Both the position numbers and the translations under genes were made by a program. From NCBI GenBank assembly GCA_027625215.1, contig JAQBWJ010000241.1, forward strand, positions 1-5,139: 5,139 bases of DNA, read 5' to 3'. Source of the DNA: Candidatus Poribacteria bacterium (lineage in GTDB: Bacteria; Poribacteria; WGA-4E; GCA-2687025). Numbering within the stretch: position 1 is the stretch's first letter; every line of letters begins with the position of its first letter. Below are positions 1 through 5,139 of this stretch, piece by piece. The notes under the pieces are model-generated. The model was not told where the DNA came from and made no database searches. It saw only the letters and a list, made by a program, of their open reading frames with translations.

Positions 1-458
1 GCGCCGATCACATCATGAAGCGTCAGAAACGTGATCGGTTCTCCGAACTCAGCCGTGATCGGTTCCAGCACCGCGAGATCGGCGAACGTGCGCCAGTTTT
101 TGTCGTATTTGATCGTTCGGTACGTCTCACTATGTGTGCGGCTGCCAAGACTGCTGCCATCGTCACGAAACGGTCGAATGGTCAATTCCGCGTAGATCGA
201 CTTGTTCGACTGAAAGTCGTGCGGATCGGGACGCAGTTCACGCGGCGGAGGCACACACGATGAGACCGCGACGATCACCGTTAACCACTCAACCGACGAA
301 TCCCAGAATGTGTCGCCTGAATCAGTGATTTCAAGGCGGAGTCCCGAATTGGGCGGAAGTTGGACATCATACTCGATCAACGCGACCCGATCCGGGAATT
401 CGCCGGAAGAAGGAATGGATCGAGGACGGATTTCGATGGTCTGACGCTCCGCGTTCAT
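1..458 (-). CDS. Unrecognised protein, N-terminal 152 codons (runs off left edge)
   Basis: Reading the minus strand from ATG at 458 gives an open frame with no stop to the window edge, so the stop codon lies outside. The protein begins MNAERQTIEIRPRSIPSS and continues with alternating hydrophobic and polar stretches such as RVALIEYDVQLPPNSGLRLE, IYAELTIRPF and PITAEFGEPITFLTLHD, which suggests a beta-rich soluble fold. I see no signal peptide and no membrane segment. A peptide EPIT occurs twice, eight residues apart. The start is supported by an AAGGGAG Shine-Dalgarno six bases upstream. The composition is balanced, unlike the arginine-rich products of the overlapping plus-strand frames, which argues that this is the coding frame. 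It starts 31 bp after the oxidoreductase stop, so co-transcription is likely. I do not recognise the family, and no function is proposed. Confidence 0.72.
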   Translation of the reverse strand, partial: MNAERQTIEIRPRSIPSSGEFPDRVALIEYDVQLPPNSGLRLEITDSGDTFWDSSVEWLTVIVAVSSCVPPPRELRPDPHDFQSNKSIYAELTIRPFRDDGSSLGSRTHSETYRTIKYDKNWRTFADLAVLEPITAEFGEPITFLTLHDVIG

Positions 459-464
459 CCGAGA

Positions 465-471
465 CTCCCTT
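465..471 (-). promoter_or_regulatory. Shine-Dalgarno for the left-edge gene
   Basis: The minus strand reads AAGGGAG here, six bases before the ATG at 458. This is the clearest ribosome binding site in the window. It fixes the start of the otherwise unrecognised left-edge gene, within the 31-bp gap after the oxidoreductase stop. Confidence 0.65.
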
Positions 472-489
472 ATCCGTTAGCACCGCGAA

Positions 490-1542
490 CTACTTGATCT
501 TCACCGACTTACCGGACGCCGCCGACGCATAGATCGCGTCGAAAATCTTCATCAGCTTGAGGACTTCCTGCGGCGGTACGTGCGTTGGCGTGCCCTTGCG
601 AACGCAGTCGTGGAACGACTGGAACTCTTTGGGCGTGCGTTTGAGAGGCTCCAAGTTGTAGTCCTTCAGCGCCTTCGTGCCGTCGTCCGTCAGAATCTTG
701 ACGGGGTTGCTCAACGACGCGCCCGCCTTGTCGCCGACGATGAAGTCTCTGCCCGTATCCGTCAGATGCGCCGCCCACGACGTTTCGAGGGTGATCGTCG
801 CGCCGTTGGCAAACTTCACCTGACCGATCCCCATGTCCTCCACATCGAAGTCGGCGGCGTTCCACTTGCCCCAGCCCGCCGTAAAGATTTCGGGGTCTTT
901 CCCGAACTTCTGCCACGTCGAGCCGAACGCCTCGACCGGATCGGGGTAGCCGATCAGGAACAGCATCAGGTCGAACGAGTGGACGCCGATGTCGATCAGC
1001 GGACCGCCGCCCGCGATCTCCTTCTTGATGAAGGTCGGCGCGCCGGGGATGCCGCGACGACGTAACGCCGTTGTGCGCCCGTAGTACACATCGCCGAGGA
1101 TGCCCTCTTGGATACGCTGTCGGAGCGTCCACATACTCGGGTTGAAGCGGGACTGCAGCCCGATTTGCAGCGTCAGTCCGGTCTTCTCCTGCGCGTCGAC
1201 CATGCGTTTGCCGTCTTTTGCGTTGCCCGCGAGCGGCTTTTCGCAGATGACGTGCTTGCCTGCGTTGAGCGCGGCGATGGTCGGGTCGGCGTGGAAGCAG
1301 TTGGGGGTGCAGACGCTGATCGCGTCGATCTCGTTCACTTCGAGCATCTTGTGGTAGTCGGTGAACACCAAGTCGGGTTTGATGCCGTTGCGTTCGGCGA
1401 AGGCTTTTGCGCGCGGCTCGCTGATGTCGCTGCACGCGACGATCTCGACGCCTTTGACGCTCTGGTGTCCGGGAACATGTTTGCCCTGCGCGATACCGCC
1501 GGAGCCGATGAATCCGACGCGAACTTTCTTCGGTGAAGCCAT
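490..1542 (-). CDS. Gfo/Idh/MocA family NAD(P)-dependent oxidoreductase
   Basis: A 350-residue cytoplasmic sugar- or polyol-type dehydrogenase, full length for the family (usually 330-400). The N-terminal Rossmann fold shows the dinucleotide loop GFIGSGGIA at residues 10-18, with D39 after the second strand, a position that often favours NAD. The family motif EKPLA is at 101-105, where the lysine is the usual catalytic and cofactor-contacting residue. The C-terminal alpha/beta domain has RRRGIPG near 161-167 and GGGPLIDIGVHSFD at 178-191, supplying the conserved D184 and H188 expected for catalysis. No Tat or Sec signal is visible, so it should act in the cytoplasm. Family members oxidise or reduce inositols, glucose derivatives, amino sugars and related compounds. 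The substrate here cannot be read from sequence. The start ATG has GAAAGG ten bases upstream. The upstream region holds an unusual decamer array, and the next gene follows after 31 bp. Confidence 0.95.
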   Translation of the reverse strand: MASPKKVRVGFIGSGGIAQGKHVPGHQSVKGVEIVACSDISEPRAKAFAERNGIKPDLVFTDYHKMLEVNEIDAISVCTPNCFHADPTIAALNAGKHVICEKPLAGNAKDGKRMVDAQEKTGLTLQIGLQSRFNPSMWTLRQRIQEGILGDVYYGRTTALRRRGIPGAPTFIKKEIAGGGPLIDIGVHSFDLMLFLIGYPDPVEAFGSTWQKFGKDPEIFTAGWGKWNAADFDVEDMGIGQVKFANGATITLETSWAAHLTDTGRDFIVGDKAGASLSNPVKILTDDGTKALKDYNLEPLKRTPKEFQSFHDCVRKGTPTHVPPQEVLKLMKIFDAIYASAASGKSVKIK

Positions 1543-1612
1543 GCGTTACGTGCCTTTCGTCGCCTCTGTTCGGATGGTCGGGAACAACCTGAGTCGCGGC
1601 GTATCGTAACGC
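1543..1612 (-). promoter_or_regulatory. 8-bp inverted repeat abutting the oxidoreductase start codon
   Basis: GCGTTACG at 1543-1550 is the exact reverse complement of CGTAACGC at 1605-1612. In the minus-strand transcript the 5' arm lies about 60 bases upstream, and the 3' arm ends on the base directly before the AUG. Pairing would place the ribosome binding site and the start codon beside a stem that closes a 54-base loop. The match is directly visible. A regulatory role is inference, since one 8-bp match with such a large loop could occur by chance. Confidence 0.35.
1553..1558 (-). promoter_or_regulatory. Probable Shine-Dalgarno of the oxidoreductase gene
   Basis: The minus strand reads GAAAGG here, ten bases before the ATG at 1542. 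The spacing is slightly long and the match is partial. It lies in the loop next to the 3' arm of the inverted repeat. Confidence 0.45.
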
Positions 1613-1690
1613 ACTCCGATACCGGGAACAACGCGCACGCGCGACGCAAACGCATTTTGAGGGCTACGGTCGATTCAGCCGGAAAGAGCA

Positions 1691-1750
1691 GTTAACACAG
1701 GTTGACATCGGTTAACACAGGTTGACATGAGTGAACATAAGTTAACGCCT
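1691..1750. repeat. Tandem array of six 10-bp repeats, consensus GTTRACAYNR
   Basis: Six decamers follow one another without gaps: GTTAACACAG (1691), GTTGACATCG (1701), GTTAACACAG (1711), GTTGACATGA (1721), GTGAACATAA (1731) and GTTAACGCCT (1741). Positions 1, 2, 5 and 6 are invariant. An 18-bp block is repeated exactly at 1691-1708 and 1711-1728, so the basic duplication may be a 20-bp unit of two decamers. Three units contain the palindrome GTTAAC. The 10-bp period puts every copy on nearly the same face of the helix. The array lies about 150-210 bp upstream of the oxidoreductase start. It may be a cooperative protein-binding site or a small minisatellite. The sequence alone cannot separate these. 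Confidence 0.85.
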
Positions 1751-1769
1751 CATATTGGGTAAAACCCGT

Positions 1770-1799
1770 ATGAACACTGGGCGGGACCCGTTGACACAC
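1770..1799. repeat. Two outlying diverged copies of the decamer
   Basis: GTTGACACAC at 1790-1799 matches the array consensus at nine of ten positions. ATGAACACTG at 1770-1779 resembles the fifth array copy. They are 20 bp apart, again two helical turns, with 19 bases separating the first from the end of the compact array. They may be degenerate edges of the same element. The evidence is weaker because short matches in an A+T-richer stretch occur by chance. Confidence 0.4.
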
Positions 1800-1826
1800 C
1801 GATTCGTGTAAACCCCGTCGAAGCCG

Positions 1827-2735
1827 TCAAGCGTGTTGGTGATCGGATAGGACTTGCTTGATGGCGTGGCGGGCGATCCCCGCAAGGATGGGGTTCGTGA
1901 CGTGGTAGTACGGCAGCGCGATCAACCCGAACGACAACGCCCACCCGCGACCTCTTGCCCACGTCGCGTCATCGACGTTCAAAGCGGCGCGGAACGTCTC
2001 GCGCGCCTCCGCGTCGAACAGCGACCACGCGGGCATCACATCGACGGCGGGGTCGCCGACGCCCAATCCGCCGAAGTCGATCACCGCGCTCAATCGTCCG
2101 CCGACGGCGAGCAAGTTCACCCACTGAAGATCGCCATGTACCCATACTGGGGCGTCTTTCCAAACGGGAGCGTCACGGTCGATTTCCCACGCGGCGAGCG
2201 CGGCTTTCGTGTCGATCATGTGGAGCGGTTCGAGGTCGGCGAGGGCGTTGCGTGTCTGTGCGTCTTTCGTCGCAAGTGGAGCGCCCCGACCGAAGTTGTG
2301 CGCGCCGGGAGGGGGTCCGTCGGTCGGGTCGATCTGTTGCATCGCGGCGATAAACAGCGCCAGATCGCGCGCCATCTCGTGCGGGTCCGCGATGTGGCTC
2401 ATCGTCGCCGTCTTCCCCTCAAGCCACCGATAAATTGACCATCCCCAGGGGTATTCCGAGTTCGGTTCGCCCTTTTCCAGCGGGATCGGAACGTCCAACG
2501 GCAGGCGCGGCGCCAGTTTCGGCAACCACCGATGCTCTTTCTCGAGCTGCCCGGTGGCGGACGGCTTGCGCGGCAGTCGCGCGACCATCTCGCCGCCGAT
2601 CCGATAGAGCGCGTTGTCCGTTCCAACGGACTCGACTTGTTCGATGGGCAGATTCTTCCATTGAGGAAACTGCGCGGCGACCAACCGTCGGACCAGCGCA
2701 GGGTTTGTCTCCACCTCGTCGGCGTGCATCTTCAT
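1827..2735 (-). CDS. APH-family (aminoglycoside phosphotransferase fold) small-molecule kinase
   Basis: A 302-residue cytoplasmic protein with the kinase-like APH fold. Counting from ATG 2735, the N-lobe strand GGEMVARLPRK is near 47-57, and the hinge-like segment YPWGWSIYRWLEGK is near 95-108. The Brenner motif HGDLQWVN is at 200-207 (H200, D202 catalytic, N207). The metal-binding aspartate is D220 in VIDFGGLGVGDPAVD. The C-terminal part, WARGRGWALSFGLIALPYY, is typical of a widespread chromosomal APH subgroup. The strand usually bearing the ATP-contacting lysine has arginine (VARLPR), as I recall for this subgroup. The substrate is unknown, and many relatives phosphorylate compounds other than antibiotics, so resistance should not be assumed. 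The start MKMHADEV is chosen because homologues I know begin this way. The frame stays open upstream to ATG 2783 and GTG 2801, and no good Shine-Dalgarno decides between them. The gene lies 131 bp after the helicase. Confidence 0.9.
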   Translation of the reverse strand: MKMHADEVETNPALVRRLVAAQFPQWKNLPIEQVESVGTDNALYRIGGEMVARLPRKPSATGQLEKEHRWLPKLAPRLPLDVPIPLEKGEPNSEYPWGWSIYRWLEGKTATMSHIADPHEMARDLALFIAAMQQIDPTDGPPPGAHNFGRGAPLATKDAQTRNALADLEPLHMIDTKAALAAWEIDRDAPVWKDAPVWVHGDLQWVNLLAVGGRLSAVIDFGGLGVGDPAVDVMPAWSLFDAEARETFRAALNVDDATWARGRGWALSFGLIALPYYHVTNPILAGIARHAIKQVLSDHQHA

Positions 2736-2751
2736 CGCGGGTAAGAATCGC

Positions 2752-2767
2752 TCCGTTAGTCCGTTAG
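2752..2767 (-). repeat. Tandem 8-bp repeat CTAACGGA upstream of the kinase start
   Basis: TCCGTTAG on the plus strand occurs twice in tandem at 2752-2759 and 2760-2767. A third exact copy is at 473-480. On the minus strand (CTAACGGA) the nearest copy lies 16 bases before the kinase ATG at 2735. The copy at 473-480 lies 14 bases before the ATG at 458. If the kinase actually starts at 2783 or 2801, the tandem copies would be coding. Confidence 0.4.
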
Positions 2768-2866
2768 AAATGTCCCAACACATCGGGGCGGTGAAAACCA
2801 CCTCGCACCCGCCACATCAACACACAGGCGGATGCACTTTGGGAACGTAAGGGCGACCCCGCAAGA

Positions 2867-4588
2867 TTATGCGTGGCGGCGGACTTTGGAGAGGATCGGC
2901 GACAGGCCGACGAGATTGAAGTAGTCGGAATCGGTCAACGCCTTCGCGGGAGCGGCATCCGGCGCGGCGTCGCCCTGCTCGTCCATGAAACGGCGGAACA
3001 GGGCTTCTTTCGCCTTGAGCACTTTGTCGATGCGTTCCTCAATCGTGTCGCGGATGACGAGGCGCGTGACGAGCACCTCGCGTTTTTGACCCAAACGGTA
3101 AGCGCGGTCTTCCGCCTGACGCTCGACCGCCGGATTCCACCATCGGTCGAAGTGGTAGACGTACGACGCCTCCTGCAAGTTCAACCCGACGCCGCCCGCC
3201 TGCAACGAGATCAGCAGCAGCGGTATTCCGTCGTCCTGTTTGAACTCCTCGATCACCGCGTCCTTCTGATTGCGGGAAAGCCCGCCGTGATATTGCAACG
3301 AGCGGTATTCGGGGAGGTTTTCGGCGATGAAGTCGAGCGTGCGGGTGTATTGGGAGAAGACCAACGCCTTCTCGCCGCTCTCGGCAATCGCTTCCATCGA
3401 CTCCCGCAGGTAGTCGAGTTTCGCGCTAGCGCCCGTTTCGGGGTCGAAGTTGCAAATCTGTTTGAGCCGCGTCAGTTGGGCGAGGACGTGTTGCAGCGTC
3501 ACCGTTTCGCCCAGATTGCGGAGGAAGGCGTCGCCCGCCTCTTCCGTCGCGGCGTACGCTTCCGCCTGTTCGTCCGTCAGTTCGAGCAACGCCGTGTGTT
3601 CGCGTTTCTGCGGTAGGTCTTTCAGGACGACCTTCTTCTCGCGGCGAAGCAGCAGTGGTGCGACCTGTCGGCGGGCGTCTTCCGGCGAGGTGTCTTCGGA
3701 GAGATTCATGTCGGGTTTGAGGAACGACAAGATGGACGCGAGGTCGTTCAGACTGTTCTCGATGGGCGTCCCGGTGAGACACCACGCGGCGCGGCGCGGG
3801 ATCGCCTTGATCGCCTGCGACGTGTTCGTTTCCGCGTTTTTGATGCGTTGCGCCTCGTCCAACACGATCAGGTCGAACGGCTTGGAGGGCATCAAATCGG
3901 CGTCGTTGCGGACGGACTCGTAGTTGGCGATGAGGACGTGCGCGGGGCTGTCCCACTGATCGCGTCGTTGGGTCGTCGTGCCGCCGACGATCTGCACGGC
4001 GACTTCAGGCGCCCATGTTTCAAACTCGGACTTCCAGTTCGACTTCAACCCGGCGGGACAGATAATCAACAGCCGCTTGACGAACCCGCTGCCGAGCAGC
4101 ACCCGCGCCGCGACAATCGTTTGCACCGTCTTGCCGAGCCCCATGTCGTCCGCGAGCAGCGCGTACTTGCGCTTCGCCAAAAAGGAGACGCCTTCTGCCT
4201 GATAGCCGTAGAGCGGGTAAGGCAGATCAATGCCGCGCTTGAACACGTCTTCCAGCGGCGGCATCAGCAGCAGGTAGAGCGAACGCGCCGGATCGGTGCC
4301 GTCTTCGTTCGTCGAGTTGGCGTCGGGGTTGTAGCCGATGTTTTCCAGCTTGCCGTCGAGCGCGTCTTGGAAGGGGCTCGCGTTTTCGATCTCCTCAACC
4401 GTCGTCGCCGTCAGGAAGAAGCGTCGTCCGACGACTTCGGGCATCTCAGGGACGCAGGCAAGGTCGTGGGTCATCATCTCGCTGGGCAGCGGCAAACTGT
4501 TCACCGCGACGGGAATGTCGCCGAGTTCCAGACGACGCGCGGCGACGCTCTTGGCGGCGGATCGGGACGAGGGTTGAGCGGTCGGCAT
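2867..4588 (-). CDS. Compact SNF2-family DEAD/DEAH-box helicase/translocase
   Basis: An ATP-driven double-stranded DNA translocase of the Swi2/Snf2 type, 573 residues from ATG 4588. After about 120 residues of unassigned N-terminus (ELGDIPVAVNSLPLPSEMM near its start) come two RecA-like lobes. Lobe 1 shows a Q-like segment LYGYQAEGVSFLA near 126-138, Walker A DDMGLGKT at 147-154, motif Ia LIICPAGLKSNW, Walker B DEAQ at 244-247 and motif III LTGTPIEN at 271-278. Lobe 2 shows VFSQYTRTLDF near 410, motif V GGVGLNL near 465-471, HFDRWWNPAVE and motif VI QAEDRAYRLGQ at 491-501. All catalytic residues, including the motif VI arginines, are present. It is short compared with the many bacterial SNF2 proteins of about 900-1100 residues. 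No SWIM, HIRAN or nuclease domain is visible. GGAG lies 12 bases before ATG 4588. An in-frame ATG at 4606 with no Shine-Dalgarno would add six residues. Likely roles are remodelling or clearing protein-DNA complexes. The specific role is unknown. Confidence 0.93.
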   Translation of the reverse strand: MPTAQPSSRSAAKSVAARRLELGDIPVAVNSLPLPSEMMTHDLACVPEMPEVVGRRFFLTATTVEEIENASPFQDALDGKLENIGYNPDANSTNEDGTDPARSLYLLLMPPLEDVFKRGIDLPYPLYGYQAEGVSFLAKRKYALLADDMGLGKTVQTIVAARVLLGSGFVKRLLIICPAGLKSNWKSEFETWAPEVAVQIVGGTTTQRRDQWDSPAHVLIANYESVRNDADLMPSKPFDLIVLDEAQRIKNAETNTSQAIKAIPRRAAWCLTGTPIENSLNDLASILSFLKPDMNLSEDTSPEDARRQVAPLLLRREKKVVLKDLPQKREHTALLELTDEQAEAYAATEEAGDAFLRNLGETVTLQHVLAQLTRLKQICNFDPETGASAKLDYLRESMEAIAESGEKALVFSQYTRTLDFIAENLPEYRSLQYHGGLSRNQKDAVIEEFKQDDGIPLLLISLQAGGVGLNLQEASYVYHFDRWWNPAVERQAEDRAYRLGQKREVLVTRLVIRDTIEERIDKVLKAKEALFRRFMDEQGDAAPDAAPAKALTDSDYFNLVGLSPILSKVRRHA

Positions 4589-4624
4589 AGGTCGTCGGCA
4601 CTCCATCGAATGGCTGCGGCGGAA

Positions 4625-4657
4625 GGGCGCGAGGCGTCGCAGGTAGTCCTCGCGCCC
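4625..4657 (-). terminator. Strong 10-bp GC-rich hairpin between genes
   Basis: GGGCGCGAGG at 4625-4634 pairs perfectly with CCTCGCGCCC at 4648-4657 across a 13-base loop, in the 80-bp gap between the upstream unknown gene and the helicase. In the minus-strand transcript it is followed by only two T residues and then GC-rich sequence, so it is not a standard intrinsic terminator. It could be a T-tract-less terminator, an mRNA 3'-end stabiliser for the upstream gene or part of the helicase leader. The stem is certain; its role is not. Confidence 0.5.
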
Positions 4658-4686
4658 GTCATGTGAGCGTCGGGCGGAGCTCGAGA

Positions 4687-5139
4687 TCAGTCTTGGTTCT
4701 TGCGGTACATCCAGCCCAAATCGGGTCGGGTGCGAAGGTCGGGCGCGCCGACCACTTCGGAGCCGTCTTCATCGCGCAGACGCGACGCCGGGCGCAGTTT
4801 GTCCTGACGCGGCGATTGAGGCGCTTCGGGCGCGCGCATCTTGGAGCGGCTGTTCACCCACCACTCGTCCTCATCGACGCGCACCGGCTCAACCAACTCG
4901 ACTTCGGACAGGTTCGTCGTGTTGGCTGATACTTTTGCGGAACTGCCTTTGATCGCCGCGCGACTGCGTTCGACGGACTTGAACGCGCGTCGGGGTTCGG
5001 CGTCCTCGCCGTATAGACGCGGGCGTACGGGCGACTCGCCGAGCCCATCGCGGTTGCGGACATGCTCCGCCACGCGAGCGCGCGATTCGGCTCTCATCGC
5101 CTCAACATCGGCGTCCGACGAGACGGTCGCCTTCTTGAA
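4687..5139 (-). CDS. Unrecognised charged protein, C-terminal 150 residues (enters from right edge)
   Basis: The minus-strand frame ending with TGA at 4687-4689 stays open to the window edge, so the N-terminus is missing. The in-frame ATG at 5097 is probably internal: the codons before it (FKKATVSSDADVEA) are also open and there is no well-spaced Shine-Dalgarno. The visible part is rich in R, E, D, S and P, with segments such as MRAESRARVAEHVRNRDGLG, VELVEPVRVDEDEWWVNSR and a final PDLGWMYRKNQD. It has no hydrophobic core pattern, no membrane segment and no cysteine clusters. It looks like a disordered tail or linker ending in an aromatic-basic patch. It lies just upstream of, and in the same direction as, the SNF2 helicase, so it may be in the same transcript, although a strong hairpin separates them. 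I do not recognise the family. The coding assignment is less certain than for the other genes because the composition is biased. Confidence 0.6.
   Translation of the reverse strand, partial: FKKATVSSDADVEAMRAESRARVAEHVRNRDGLGESPVRPRLYGEDAEPRRAFKSVERSRAAIKGSSAKVSANTTNLSEVELVEPVRVDEDEWWVNSRSKMRAPEAPQSPRQDKLRPASRLRDEDGSEVVGAPDLRTRPDLGWMYRKNQD

Larger units (their letters stand above)
1543..1826. other. 284-bp intergenic region between kinase and oxidoreductase genes
   Basis: This non-coding stretch should carry the oxidoreductase promoter and any terminator for the upstream kinase gene. It contains, from the oxidoreductase side, an inverted repeat next to the start codon, a 10-bp direct repeat CGGGAACAAC at 1579-1588 and 1623-1632, the tandem decamer array at 1691-1750 and two diverged decamers at 1770 and 1790. 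Base composition is more A+T rich around 1690-1775 than in the flanking genes. I found no convincing paired -35/-10 boxes on the minus strand and no hairpin followed by a T tract. Confidence 0.6.

Noticed and set aside
15..328. Short plus-strand frames at the left edge
   Set aside because: Their products are arginine-rich and lack ribosome binding sites. The opposite strand carries a longer open frame with a good Shine-Dalgarno.
509..1435. 308-codon minus-strand frame overlapping the oxidoreductase
   Set aside because: It is a shifted-frame shadow with an Arg/Gln/His-rich product, while the 350-residue frame has all family motifs.
1702..1727. TTGACA matches at 1702 and 1722 as plus-strand -35 promoter boxes
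   Set aside because: No -10 box lies at 16-18 bp spacing and there is no plus-strand gene downstream. The matches are part of the decamer repeat.
1751..1772. Palindromic sequence around GGGTAAAACCC as a terminator for the kinase gene
   Set aside because: On the transcribed (minus) strand the stem is interrupted by an A-C mismatch and a bulge, and no T tract follows.
1827..2735. Reading the kinase as an antibiotic resistance gene
   Set aside because: The fold alone does not define the substrate. There is no mobile element or resistance context, and the sequence resembles chromosomal APH-fold proteins of unknown substrate.
2809..2831. CCGCC...GGCGG inverted repeat after the helicase gene as a terminator
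   Set aside because: The stem is only five pairs with a 13-base loop and no T tract follows.
3848..4666. Long plus-strand open frame (272 codons) opposite the helicase, plus a 247-codon one at 2873-3616
   Set aside because: Both lie antisense to a well-supported SNF2 gene and encode arginine-rich, motif-free products. Such antisense frames are common in GC-rich DNA.

Overview
The window is GC-rich bacterial DNA (roughly 60% G+C by eye) with every supportable gene on the minus strand. Transcription therefore runs from the right edge to the left. No rRNA, tRNA, CRISPR array, transposase or phage gene is visible. The Gfo/Idh/MocA protein carries the RRRGIPG...GGGPLIDIGVHSFD signature that I associate with families expanded in Armatimonadota, Planctomycetota and some Bacillota. 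A free-living bacterium of the Armatimonadota/Planctomycetota type is my best guess, held loosely.

Layout in transcription order: (1) 5139-4687, the C-terminal 150 codons of an unrecognised, highly charged and probably disordered protein that enters from the right edge; (2) an 80-bp gap holding a perfect 10-bp GC-rich hairpin; (3) 4588-2867, a compact SNF2-family DEAD/DEAH helicase with all core motifs; (4) 2735-1827, an aminoglycoside-phosphotransferase (APH) fold small-molecule kinase; (5) a 284-bp intergenic region (1543-1826) with six tandem 10-bp repeats in exact register and two diverged outlying copies; (6) 1542-490, a Gfo/Idh/MocA NAD(P)-dependent oxidoreductase; (7) 458-1, the N-terminal 152 codons of an unrecognised protein that runs off the left edge. 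It follows the oxidoreductase after only 31 bp and has a good Shine-Dalgarno sequence.

The oxidoreductase and the left-edge gene look like one transcription unit. The helicase, kinase and oxidoreductase have no evident biochemical link and are probably neighbours by chance. I see no recognisable new defence or metabolic system. The most unusual element is the helically phased decamer array upstream of the oxidoreductase. Second is a potential long-range RNA stem whose 3' arm ends at that gene's start codon.
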